Positions 54,532 to 64,000 of a DNA stretch of 64,000 bases are shown here, piece by piece. The stretch lies in NCBI GenBank assembly GCA_038496445.1, contig JALMLS010000065.1, positions 186,001 through 250,000 on the forward strand. The letters are read 5' to 3'. Each line of letters begins with the position of its first letter. Positions within the stretch are counted from its first letter, which is position 1. A program made the position numbers and the translations under genes. The notes under the pieces are model-generated. The model saw nothing but the letters and a program-made list of their open reading frames with translations. It had not been told where the DNA came from and searched no databases. Origin of the DNA: Trichosphaerium sp. ATCC 40318. Its lineage: Eukaryota; Discosea; Flabellinia; Trichosidae.

Positions 54532-57453
54532 TCACATCTGCTCATCAACGTCCATGGGGTCAAGGTTTTCGGTTTCACCTTCCTCATAACTCCACTCAAT
54601 AGGCGCTAGCAAGGCTTCAAGCATTGTTGCGGCTGTATTTTCTATTTTTTCTAATCCTCTAGAATCAACCGATTCACCTACATATATGTTCAGGGTTTTA
54701 TTGGTATTGAAAAACAATTATCACGTGATTTTGAGAAAGGCCGAAAAAAATGAGAATATTTTATGACTATGTTGTTTACCTTTCTTTCCGTTTTTTTCGT
54801 CTTGATACATATGATATCCTTTGATAAAAACGTCGGACCATTTTGCAAGTAAACCAAATTTTTGTTCCCATATCTGCTTCATTATTTCGAAAGGAAGTCG
54901 GGCATCAATATCAATAAAAAACCCTAACGTTAATTGCATCCTGAATTAATATAACGTTAACTTACAATGAGATTAGTTTATAGCGTACTTTAAGAATATC
55001 TCTGCTGCAAGCTCTTTTTGTTTGAGTATATCAGGAGGCAAACCAAAACTCCCCTTAACAAAGTTACAACGTTGGTGAATAGAACAATTACCAGCTCTGA
55101 ACTTAATGACAGCATTCCATACGCTACTTTATCTTGGCTACCATAGCTATCATCAAGAAAGCTGTCAATATTGATATCAGGTGACGCCTAAAGGATATCA
55201 GGAAGACAGAAAGGAAAAAGGAGCACTTACTATTACGGAACAGTAACATAATGCTGCTGTGTCCATTAATACAGCATAATGAGGTTCATACTCACTATTT
55301 TCTTCATCCTGGCTTTTAGTTACACCGTGCATTCTGGTTATAGCTTTCATTGATCTAAGGGCGGCTTGGTAGATTGGAAACTCTGGATCACTCTGATAGT
55401 GCTTTAGTATGTGAAGGTTTGATTTAAAAAAAGACAGTCTTGAACGTACACATTGACCATACACTTTTATAAGCATAAGTAATACAATTACATGTTTATC
55501 TCTTTGATAGTCCCTATTGGTTTTCAACGTCAGTATTTGCTTTTATAGTTCAACATTAAAGACGCAAGCTTACAGTATTTCATTTCGTTCTGGTAATAAA
55601 TCAATCGCAAAATTTATCATAGCATCATTACATTTATCTGTAACTTCACACTAGTATTCCTTGTTAGTTTTGTATTAAATAGCATAATTGTAAAATTAAC
55701 CTGAAGTTTTTCTTTTGCTTCTTCCAGTTGCATTCCTGCATAAGTTTCCCACAAAATCTCGTTATCATCACAACACTGGTTCACCTGATTCAACAAATTC
55801 CTTCTCTTGTAAGCTTCCTTTTCAAGAGTTGAGTATGTTAAGCCTCGTACCTTAAACCATCCATATTCGTTTCTGGCTTCTCTAGAATGGGATGTCAATA
55901 ATAAGTAATATTGGTGAAATAAGGGTACGTATTAATTGAGATATATCTGTGAGCTTGTCCACCAGAGCACGGTTTGCTGCTAGAGTAAAGCAGCTTGACA
56001 GTATGTCATTTTGTTGAATGTCTTCAATACTGTAGTATCTACTCGATGCAGCATCAAACAACCTTCAAATATCATTATTTTTCTTTCCTTTCATCATGAG
56101 TAATTGTTACATACTTGAGGTACTCTCCATGGCTTGTGTATGTGCCTTGGTTTTTTGGATCATTTTGAAATGACACCAAGTCAAAAACAAATGGTGTAGC
56201 TCCAAAGTTAACATCTAACGTCTCTCCGTGACAATGCAAAGCCATAAAAGGATGGTGATAACCCAGTTCCTTTTCGTCCATAACAGGGTATATACCTGAC
56301 ACTTTGCCATTCAATGTGAAAAATACTAAGAAAAAAATGAGATTAAAAAGGAAAGAAAAAAGAGGCCGAACCTTGTTTTGTTTCATAATTTATTCCACAC
56401 CTTTTTAAATACTTGTTAGTTTTATTTAATATCTCTAAGCCTTACCCAACGACGTCGTTATCATGAAATATTACTCCAGTAGCAACACAATCACCTTGAC
56501 AGTAAATACCACCGTCATCTATCAATATTCAATAAAGTACAAACAATATTGGTTGCCAAATAAACAAGCGAACCCGCATGATACCCATAAGTGGCAGGAG
56601 CCCATCCAGGATATGTACTAGGAGCGATTTAGAGTATAATCAGTAATTGGACACTTACGAGATGAGACCTTTTGGACTAAGTCCAACACCACAAAATCGA
56701 AGTCTGTCTCTAAGAGCTTTGTTATAGAATTACACTGTAGCAATGATTCGTACTCTGTAATGTTTCCCAGAAGCTTAACTTCATAGTATGCAGTGTTTCC
56801 GCGACCAATTGGCAATGGATAAAGAGGTTGCGCGCCAGTAAGGTTCTGAAAACAAGTGTCAGACGATAGGTTGTATCTATTGCGGCTGAACTCACTCCTA
56901 TGCATTCTTGTGGTATGGTAGTGCTGTCTGGTATAATACCTGGTAGTCCTGTAAACACTGCACGAAGCGGAGATCGCAATTCCACAAGTTCTTGGAAACA
57001 ATTATTCGCTCAATTAGAAAGCAAACCGCGAACCGTTGGACTCTTCTTCCCGCGCATTCAATGTGTTTCTTGCTGCACCTGCTTCATAAATCGCTATAAA
57101 AAGTCGTCTGAACGCGCCTCTGTACCCAATATTGCGTTAACAGACGTTGATTTAAAGAATCGCACGTGTTGAAAGGCGGTTTATCCAATAGATTAATTTC
57201 TGGCACACCAACTGAGTAAATGGTGTGTAATACAGCTTTCCAGAAGTATTTCGATTCCAGAAGCCTTGAGAAGCGTTTACATGTTTTCAATAAGTTTATG
57301 AACGAAGGTATTGTTCTCGACACGAATCTAAATGCGTAAGCGCTTGGCCAGGGCGGAACAACGTGCTACTCACTTCGATATTGCGTTTGTAAAGATATCA
57401 TCTGGGAGAGACACAAATACTACTGAAGTACTCATACCTTTAGCGTCACTCAT
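54532..57453 (-). CDS. F-box-SPRY protein, copy 1
   Basis: ATG at 57453 (MSDAKGMSTSVVFVSLPDD), stop 54532-54534. The F-box is VSLPDDIFTNAISKFV and SFINLLKTCKRFSRLLESKY followed by FWKAVLHTIY. A RanBPM-like SPRY domain follows: PLPIGRGNTAYYEVKLLGN, RFCGVGLSPKGLIS, GWAPATYGYHADDGGIYCQG, VATGVIFHDNDVVG, FFTLNGKVSGIYPVMDE and ETLDVNFGATPFVFDLVSF. The C-terminal half is helical (ANEYGW-type segments such as GLTYSTLEKEAYKRRNLLNQ, YQAALRSMKAITRMHG, MQLTLGFFIDIDARLPFEIM), with an acidic end (EGETENLDPMDVDEQM). By family analogy it is a substrate adaptor of an SCF ubiquitin ligase. The join between F-box and SPRY is uncertain. Many exons match the paralogue at 60385-63813. Confidence 0.7.
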
Positions 57454-58088
57454 TGTAATAAAGTGCTGATCACTTTTGGAATAACGTGTTTTACAGGAAA
57501 AGCTAGATAGTGCCTCACTCTTGTATTAATAAGAACATTCGTTTAATCACGTGGTAGCGTACTGTAGCGCCCAGTGAGATCTAAGCGAAGCCCAAGTCAG
57601 CGTATCCGTGATTGTGGCCAAAAAAACCTTTTGGTCACTGGAAAGTAGACACTTACTAACTTTGGGGATGAGTTTTTTCGGATGTGCACTTTTTACAGGT
57701 GTTTAATGATTTTGGTGAGCAAATCTCATGGAATTGAACAGGTTTTTTAAAGATTGCTAGGCACACTTCTCAATGCTTATTGTTTGGTTGAGGATATTTG
57801 CTACAGTGAGGCCATTGAATAGACAAGTTAAATGGCGACAGCTTCTCAGTAAAACGGTCATCTCACCCAATGTTTTTCGCCATCCGTAATTTAAGTTTGC
57901 TTGTAGTGTCAGCAACAAACACAGTGTATTTGGAATTCTGTTTACTTCGATAGTAGAAGGCACTAAAACCTAATTTGTTGACTAACTTTATTCCAAATGT
58001 TTATAAGATACTTTCGTTTCTATAGATTGAGTCAGTTGATACAAGCTTATTGAAACTGTTTGTGTTGTTTGCCATTATAACACAAGTT
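57454..58088. other. Intergenic, nothing firm
   Basis: Between the F-box-SPRY start and the glycosidase stop. A minus-strand frame at 57757-57963 (IPNTLCLLLTLQANLNYGWR) is open but unrecognised. CACGTG near 57547. Confidence 0.35.
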
Positions 58089-60119
58089 TTATTGTTGTAT
58101 CCAAAACTGAATGCTTAGAGGTGGAACAACAGGTTCAATGTATGGACCGTTGAGTGCATCCAGTAGTACGTCAGCGTGCTAAAAATACTTTCAGTCAAAA
58201 AAAACCACGTCACAACATACTGTTGCATTGTACTGGATCCCGGAGAATGTAGCATCAGTTCCTGTGTTAATTTGAAAAGTAAAGTCGTGTTCAGTCCACC
58301 TGTTAGTGATGACAACAATAAGTTTGCCACTAGGAGATTTTACTGCAAGAATCCGTTGATCCATAGACATTTTTGCCTCTGTTACAGCATAGCGCACACT
58401 ATAAGGCGAGTCAGTAATAGAATGTGATGACATATTGAACATAGTACCTATTCCATGGTATCAACTTTGAAAAGCCTTTCACACCATGCCAATTAACAGG
58501 GTTCGTTTCAAAATGACCAACTTTCAAATTTGGAAAATGAGTAAAGTTTTTATCACTTGGTGGACGCCAAAATCCCAATCCATACCCAGCAGACTCTGAG
58601 TTTGTAGTAGGTTTAAGAGCATGTAACCAGAACCACTAATACCCATCGTTATCTCACGCTCATAAGCACAAGAATGTTCAAGAAAAGCAGAACGGAAAAA
58701 ATGCTTACCGTTGGTGAGTTTTCAAAGACAAACCAATTCACTGCAAAAAATGTTAATTACAATCAATTTAATATACGTGTCACATACTGATTGATTGAGC
58801 TGTATTTACCGTCTTGAAGGATTCGTTTTTGAATTCGAAATACTCATATTCATTGCTGAAAACAGGCTTTCCCTTTTGTTTGTTGAGTTGACAATATTAT
58901 CGAAAAAATTTCAACGCACTTTAGAGTTGGCAAGAAAATGGGCTTGGTCAGTAATTTGTAAGTCAGAATTTGCTCCAATTTTATGCCATGTCCATCCGTC
59001 AACATACTTTAACATTTCCGGGTTGTTAGCGATCTCAGGCTGGCTAGCTATTCATTATTATAAGCGGATCATATGAACGAAGAACTACAAAATACTAACA
59101 TTGGCCACCCCAACTATCCACGTGTATGAAAATGGCATCCTTGTAGGACTTGACAGCCGGTGCTACATGTTTAAACGCACTAGAGTACATACTTTTCGTA
59201 TATTCACAACAGGAATACCCGCAAATGTGTCCAGTACCAAAATCAGGTTCATTTTGTAAACCGAACATGACCTAAAAAGCAAAGGATTTAGGGCGACGGG
59301 TATCTATTCATTTTAAAATGCCGTACAACAGGACATCCATTTTTTTCCAAGTACACTATGTCTTTGATAACAGCTTGTGCAACTACACAAAACATTAAAA
59401 CTGTAAAGCACTGCCAAAAAAAAAAAGAAACAATGTGGTTGCTATCCAATTGAACACTTCACTACATGAGTTGTACATGAACTTAGAAATTCCGTTGAGT
59501 TTGATGCTAGAGTGCCACCAATAAAACCTTTCGAAGACTTCCAGTATGGAGCTAACATAAGATACGTCAGATCTTAAATCAGCCAACAAAGCGCTCACCT
59601 GGACTCCAATACTCGAAATCAAAGCCTTCAACACCGCTAGCTTTTACCATCTCACTCAACTCTGATACTTGGCCTGGAAACCTCTCTATAATTTGCTTGC
59701 GCTCTTCATCAAGTCCACGAAAGAATAAACCCATGGCCAATCGAACATACCTTAGAAACTATTCAGAACACGTGCTTTTCAATTCGATTTGGAAATTGTT
59801 TATTGTGGGTGCACGTGCGGTGTACCTGAAGCCAGACATCATTTCAGAGTAAAATCGCTTCTTTTCTGATGCGATAAGGTCATGAGGAACAGAATTAGTC
59901 GAATTAGGAAGCCCATTGTTGCCAGATCCTTCAACAACGTTAGTGTGTAAGATTTATTTTCAAATGAGCACCAATGGAGTCACTCTGTATTTCTACTCCA
60001 ATACCGAGGATTGTTTGCTTTGGTTGAGAAAGTTCGACTGTATATTCACCAACGGCCAATTTAGACATTGTGGCATATACCACAAATACGATAAGTAAAC
60101 ACAGGTATCTGCGAAACAT
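58089..60119 (-). CDS. Secreted GH30-like (clan GH-A) glycoside hydrolase
   Basis: ATG at 60119 with sign of export (MFRRYLCLLIVFVVYATM), stop 58089-58091. Segments in order: QTILGIGVEIQSDSIG, PHDLIASEKKRFYSEMMSGF, YVRLAMGLFFRGLDEERKQI, VEGFDFEYWSPG, VMFGLQNEPDFGTGHICGYS with the acid/base Glu in NEP, AAIFIHVD-type IFIHVDSWGG, and WTWHKIG. The C-terminal beta-domain has SVRYAVTEAKMSMDQRILAV, GKLIVVITNRWTEHDFTFQI and FSGIQYNATVCCDV. The order fits a TIM-barrel plus beta-sandwich enzyme of the GH30 type, acting on beta-linked glycans or glycolipids outside the cell. The nucleophile Glu region was not located with certainty. The intron near 59764-59826 contains two CACGTG copies. It lies between the two F-box-SPRY paralogues. 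Confidence 0.68.
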
Positions 60120-60384
60120 TGTATCCAACGCTGGAGTTGTCAAGGCTGACTTAACTTATTGAAAAGGTAACTGCTTATGCAAAAGTAGTGCATCACGTGC
60201 TAGAGCTAAAATGGGCCTCAAAAGACAACAAAGTGACCCAAGTATTTTGGTAGTAAGCAAATACAATGATTGCTAGTCATAGTTTTGTATATTACAACAA
60301 ACATTGAGTGTTTGTTTATGACAACTTGCAATCTTCATCACTTTACTGTATCAATAGTAATTAACAACGTTTTATATATTTTCG

Positions 60385-63300
60385 TTAGTGAGCCTGATTG
60401 ATTTCATTGAGTTCATCATCATCCATGTCTTCTGGGTCATTACTCTCAGTTGAAATGCTGTCAATTAAAACATAGTTGATTTCAATATTATCATCGTCAA
60501 GATCACCTTCTTCATCTTCATCATCACTATCATCACTATCATCACCACCTTCATCATCGCTACCGCCCCAATAAATAGGTTGCATTAATGAATCTTCAAG
60601 TCTGCTTAAGTTCGTTTGGAACTCTTTGAAATCCTCTTGGGTAAGTTTTGGAATAGGGGCGGCATCATGCTTGTTTTGAGCGTCAACTGAACCAGACCAA
60701 GGATTACTTTCACTTGTTTCTAAAGGCAATTATTAGTATTAAAAACCTTCCATGTACTACACAAAAAACAGTACAGACTAGAACAAATCATATGTTTTCA
60801 ACAACAGTGATAAAAAAACTGCGCTTTTGTTTCAGAGAAATTGCTGCAACCTGTTACCTTTTTCGGTGTCTACCGTGTCTACCTTGTCTACATTTTTGTC
60901 TTGTTCTTTTGACATTATTAAACCATTTTCACAATAATGTGTCATTGCAAACTAGTACAATAGAGATAAGCAACAACAAAAGAACAGGTTTACTAAAAAT
61001 AAAAATAGAAATTATAAAGAAACTCTTACACAGCCTGCAGTCCATTGTTCTAGCAAATCGATTTTATATTTCCATATCTTCTTGGCCATATCAAGAGGTA
61101 ACCTTGCGTCAACATCAATAAAAAACCCAAACGTTAGTTGTAACCTATTCAAAATGTTAACACATTGAGCAATACTTTCAAAAAATAAACATTTAAAACA
61201 AAACCAACAGGTAGCTTACTGCAAGAAAGTTTCAGCAGCTTTTTCTTCAGTTGCAAGCTTATCAGGAGCCAAAAACGCTTGAGGACTCTAATTAAAAAAG
61301 GTTAGGAAAGCAAGACCAAACCAACTTCTTTCTTTTCAAAGTTTGTACAGGAAATGAAACATACTCTTTGTGTGTGCAGTGCTAACAAACCTTCTGTTCT
61401 AGCTTGGAGAACTCTCTCTGTTGGAATATTGTTGCCAATATCAGGCGATTGCTACAATCAAAAGAATGAGATAAGACCACCACATGATTCAGAAAAACTG
61501 TACCACAAGTGCTGTGTAGCAAAGTGTTGCCATATCTAATAAAACAGCGTAATCTGGGCCATAGTCGCTAATTTCTTCGTCCTGTCTTGTAGTAATACCC
61601 ATATGTCTTGTTAAAGTTCTCATTGCTTCCAATGAAGCTCTATACATTGGATGATCTGGTTCCTCCTCCTAAATATATTTGTTGGAATAAAAAAAAAAGA
61701 AGAAAAAGGTTTAACTAAAAGTCTTTTAGGTTGATGACAACGTACACATTCACAATGGACCTTTATAATCATCAAAGATAAAATAATAGATTTATCTCGC
61801 TTGTATTCCCTAAGAAAAACAACTATTCAGTACCAAGGAAGTTGGCTAGTACAACAACAATATTAAAAACAAAAGTTAATAAAGAACTTACAACACTCGT
61901 ATTCGTCTTTGTACCAAATCAAGCAAAAAATAAAGCTTAGCATCCGCACAAAGGCACTCTGTTCTAATCTATACGATAGTAAATAAGTTGTTAAATAAGC
62001 ACGTGTGATGTTATTTTCTCTCACAAAACAGAGAAAGCAAACAAACCTTTAGCTTTATTTTAGCTTCTTCTAGTGAAAGATGTTCATACATATTCCATAA
62101 AACGAGTTCTCTTCCAAACACATCATTCACTGCTTGCTTTAAATTGCTTAAAGAAAAGGTACTTAGCACGTTGTACTTGTTTTACTTGCTAAGCCACGTA
62201 CATTAAGTCTTTCATGTTGGTGTCAGGTTTCTCTACAATACGGAGTCAATGACAAGCTGTAGTAACTAAATAGACATACCTATAATCCCCATTAAACGTT
62301 CAAGCTCTTCAATACCAGTAAAGCGCTTTGGCTCTACACCAAAGCAGCTTGCAAGAACAGCATTGTATTGAATTTGCTGAGCAGTGTAGTATCTACCGGA
62401 TGCAGCTTCAAATAACCTTTAAACATCATCAGTATGCTTGTATTTTAAAGTATGAGTAATTGCTACATACTTGAGGTACTCTCCATGGCTTGTGTATGTG
62501 CCTTGGTTTTTTGGATCATTTTGAAATGACACCAAGTCAAAAATAAATGGTACAGCTCCAAAGTTAACATCTAACGTCTCTCCATGACAATGCAAAGCCA
62601 TAAAAGGATGGTGATACCCCAGTTCCTTTTCGTCCATAACAGGGTATATACCTGACACTTTGCCATTCAATGTGAAAAATACTGAGAAAAAAATGAGATT
62701 AAAAAGGAAAGAAAAAAGAGGCCGAACCTTGTTTTGTTTCATAATTTATTCCACACCTTTTAAATACTTGTTAGTTTATTTAATACCTATAAGCCTTACC
62801 CAATGACATCATTATCATGAAATAAGTCTCCAACTTCCTTTCCAAAACGAGAATCTGAGATATGAATGCCACCAGTATCTGTTTGAAAATGTCAAACAAC
62901 TTTTTCACAAATCTGCAAAGAACTAACCCGCATGATATCCATAAGTGGCAGGAGCCCATCCAGGATATATCCTCGGAAAGTTTTAGAATAAAGCACCGTA
63001 ATAATCTTGCTTACTTGCTTAAACCTTGTGGAGCAAATCCAACACCACAAAATCGAAGTCTGTCTCTACAATGAATTGATAAGAACTTGTTATAAAATTG
63101 CATTGTAGCGATGATTCATACTCTGTAATGTTTCCCAAAAGCTTAACTTCATAATAAGCAGTGTTTCCGCGACCAATTGGCAATGGATAAAGAGGTGTCG
63201 TGCCAGTAAGGTTCTTAATGTAAATGTCAGAAATTGTTTTCTTAATGTTTCGGCTGAACTCACTCCTATGTGTTCTCGTGGTACGTTAGTGCTGTCTGGC

Positions 63301-63813
63301 ACAATACCTGGTAGTCCTTTAAACACTGCAAGAAGCGGAGATCGCAATTCCACAAGTTCTAAGCAAGATTCGTTACAAACGCGTGGGTAATCTACAAAAC
63401 AAACCCGTCGTGTCTTCTGTAACCTTCAACGTGTTTCTTAACACGCCTGCTTTATAAATCGCAACAAATAATCGCTTACATGTGACACTGTACTAGCAAG
63501 TTAATAATATACCGTAGTTAAACAGTTATACGCGTCTTACGCGGCATCAGGCGATTGTTTATCCAACAGATTAATTTCTGGTACACCAGCTGAGTAAATG
63601 GTGTGTAATACAGCTTTCCAGAAGTATTTCGATTCCAGAAGCCTTGAGAAGCGTTTACATGTTTTCAATAAGTTTATGAACGAAGGTATTGTTCTCGACA
63701 CGAATCTAAAGGCGTAAGCGCTTAGTTACAGCGAAACAAGCTATTACGCACTTTGATAAAGCATTAGTTACAATGTCATCTGGTACAGACACAAATAATG
63801 CTGTAGTACTCAT
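60385..63813 (-). CDS. F-box-SPRY protein, copy 2, with acidic C-terminus
   Basis: ATG at 63813 (MSTTALFVSVPDDIVTNALS), stop 60385-60387. F-box and SPRY regions are near copies of the 54532-57453 gene: FINLLKTCKRFSRLLESKYF, PLYPLPIGRGNTAYYEVKLL, FFTLNGKVSGIYPVMDE and VNFGAVPFIFDLVSFQND; the whole 94-base first intron region is also similar. The C-terminal half is more diverged and ends in a long acidic run (GGSDDEGGDDSDDSDDEDEE) followed by DSISTESNDPEDMDDDELNE, much longer than in copy 1. Helical exons (about 60990-61140, 61540-61670) keep the order of copy 1. Likely an SCF substrate adaptor by analogy. Confidence 0.7.
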
Positions 63814-64000
63814 AGTATCACTTACTGTACACTCAAACGAATCGTTGACTACTAATCATTGTTTGTGAGCATTCACGTAACTTAAGAGTGACAACTTTTT
63901 TTCGGCGTTGCCTGTGAAAGATTTTAACGTAACGGTGTATAACGGAGCTTTTGTTTACAAACAAACAAGTTTTATTCTTCGGAACTGATTTTTTTTTCTC
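63814..64000. other. Right edge, upstream of the F-box-SPRY copy 2 gene
   Basis: About 190 bases of promoter-side sequence up to the window end; no coding signal recognised. Confidence 0.4.

Noticed and set aside
1-64000. Search for tRNA, rRNA, CRISPR arrays and bacterial-type operons
   Set aside because: No cloverleaf with a B-box-like GGTTCGAATCC, no regularly spaced repeats and no ribosome-binding-site-led gene chains were seen; the window is intron-rich eukaryotic DNA.

Overview
This is nuclear DNA from a eukaryote, AT-rich and gene-dense, almost certainly a single-celled protist. Most genes are cut into many short exons by introns of about 33-130 bases with GT..AG ends, very often with GTACG at the donor. 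A conspicuous minority have GC..AG ends. No rRNA, tRNA, CRISPR array or operon was seen. The best lineage hints are a tyrosine-kinase-like kinase followed by an SH2 domain (SHK type, known from Dictyostelium and relatives) and a Dicer with no helicase and a dsRNA-binding domain ahead of the RNase III pair, also reminiscent of Dictyostelium. An amoebozoan or amoeba-like protist is therefore a guess, not a demonstration. All exon joins below were made by eye.

Layout. 0.2-8.2 kb, minus strand: a secreted jacalin-like lectin, an unresolved gene, a mitochondrial carrier and two tandem EGF-plus-seven-TM membrane protein genes. 8.7-11.4 kb: a DUF4246 protein. 12-31 kb: a duplicated zone with three V8-like secreted serine protease genes (12.1, 17.2 and 27.7 kb). 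The last two sit in inverted repeat arms of about 3.1 kb that enclose an Akt-like PH kinase, a double-ADF/coactosin-like protein and a membrane-anchored Xaa-Pro aminopeptidase. A SPRY gene lies between the first two proteases. 31-38.7 kb: a prolyl 4-hydroxylase with a frame break, a cysteine-rich type I membrane protein, a TMX2-like thioredoxin protein and the SHK kinase. 38.9-46.4 kb: an F-box/propeller-like protein, an ankyrin relic and a long Dicer-like gene. 46.7-54.4 kb: a membrane-anchored histidine acid phosphatase, a 290-residue intronless membrane protein, a protease fragment, a fourth protease copy and a phytanoyl-CoA dioxygenase-type enzyme. 54.5-63.8 kb, minus strand: two paralogous F-box-SPRY genes flanking a GH30-like glycosidase.

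How it fits together. Many products are secreted or at the surface (lectin, four proteases, glycosidase, acid phosphatase, EGF-7TM proteins, type I receptor-like protein), as in a feeding or adhesive cell. Others belong to signalling (Akt-like, SHK), actin (coactosin-like) and protein turnover (F-box proteins). Three iron/2-oxoglutarate-type enzymes occur. Nothing shows that neighbours are co-regulated.

Most unusual points: a Dicer-like gene that seems to join a 3'-5' exonuclease domain, a dsRNA-binding domain and a RIG-I-C-terminal-like zinc domain to platform/PAZ and two RNase III domains; recurrent GC-AG introns with the donor GCACGTG; and a strong excess of the palindrome CACGTG in introns and intergenic DNA.
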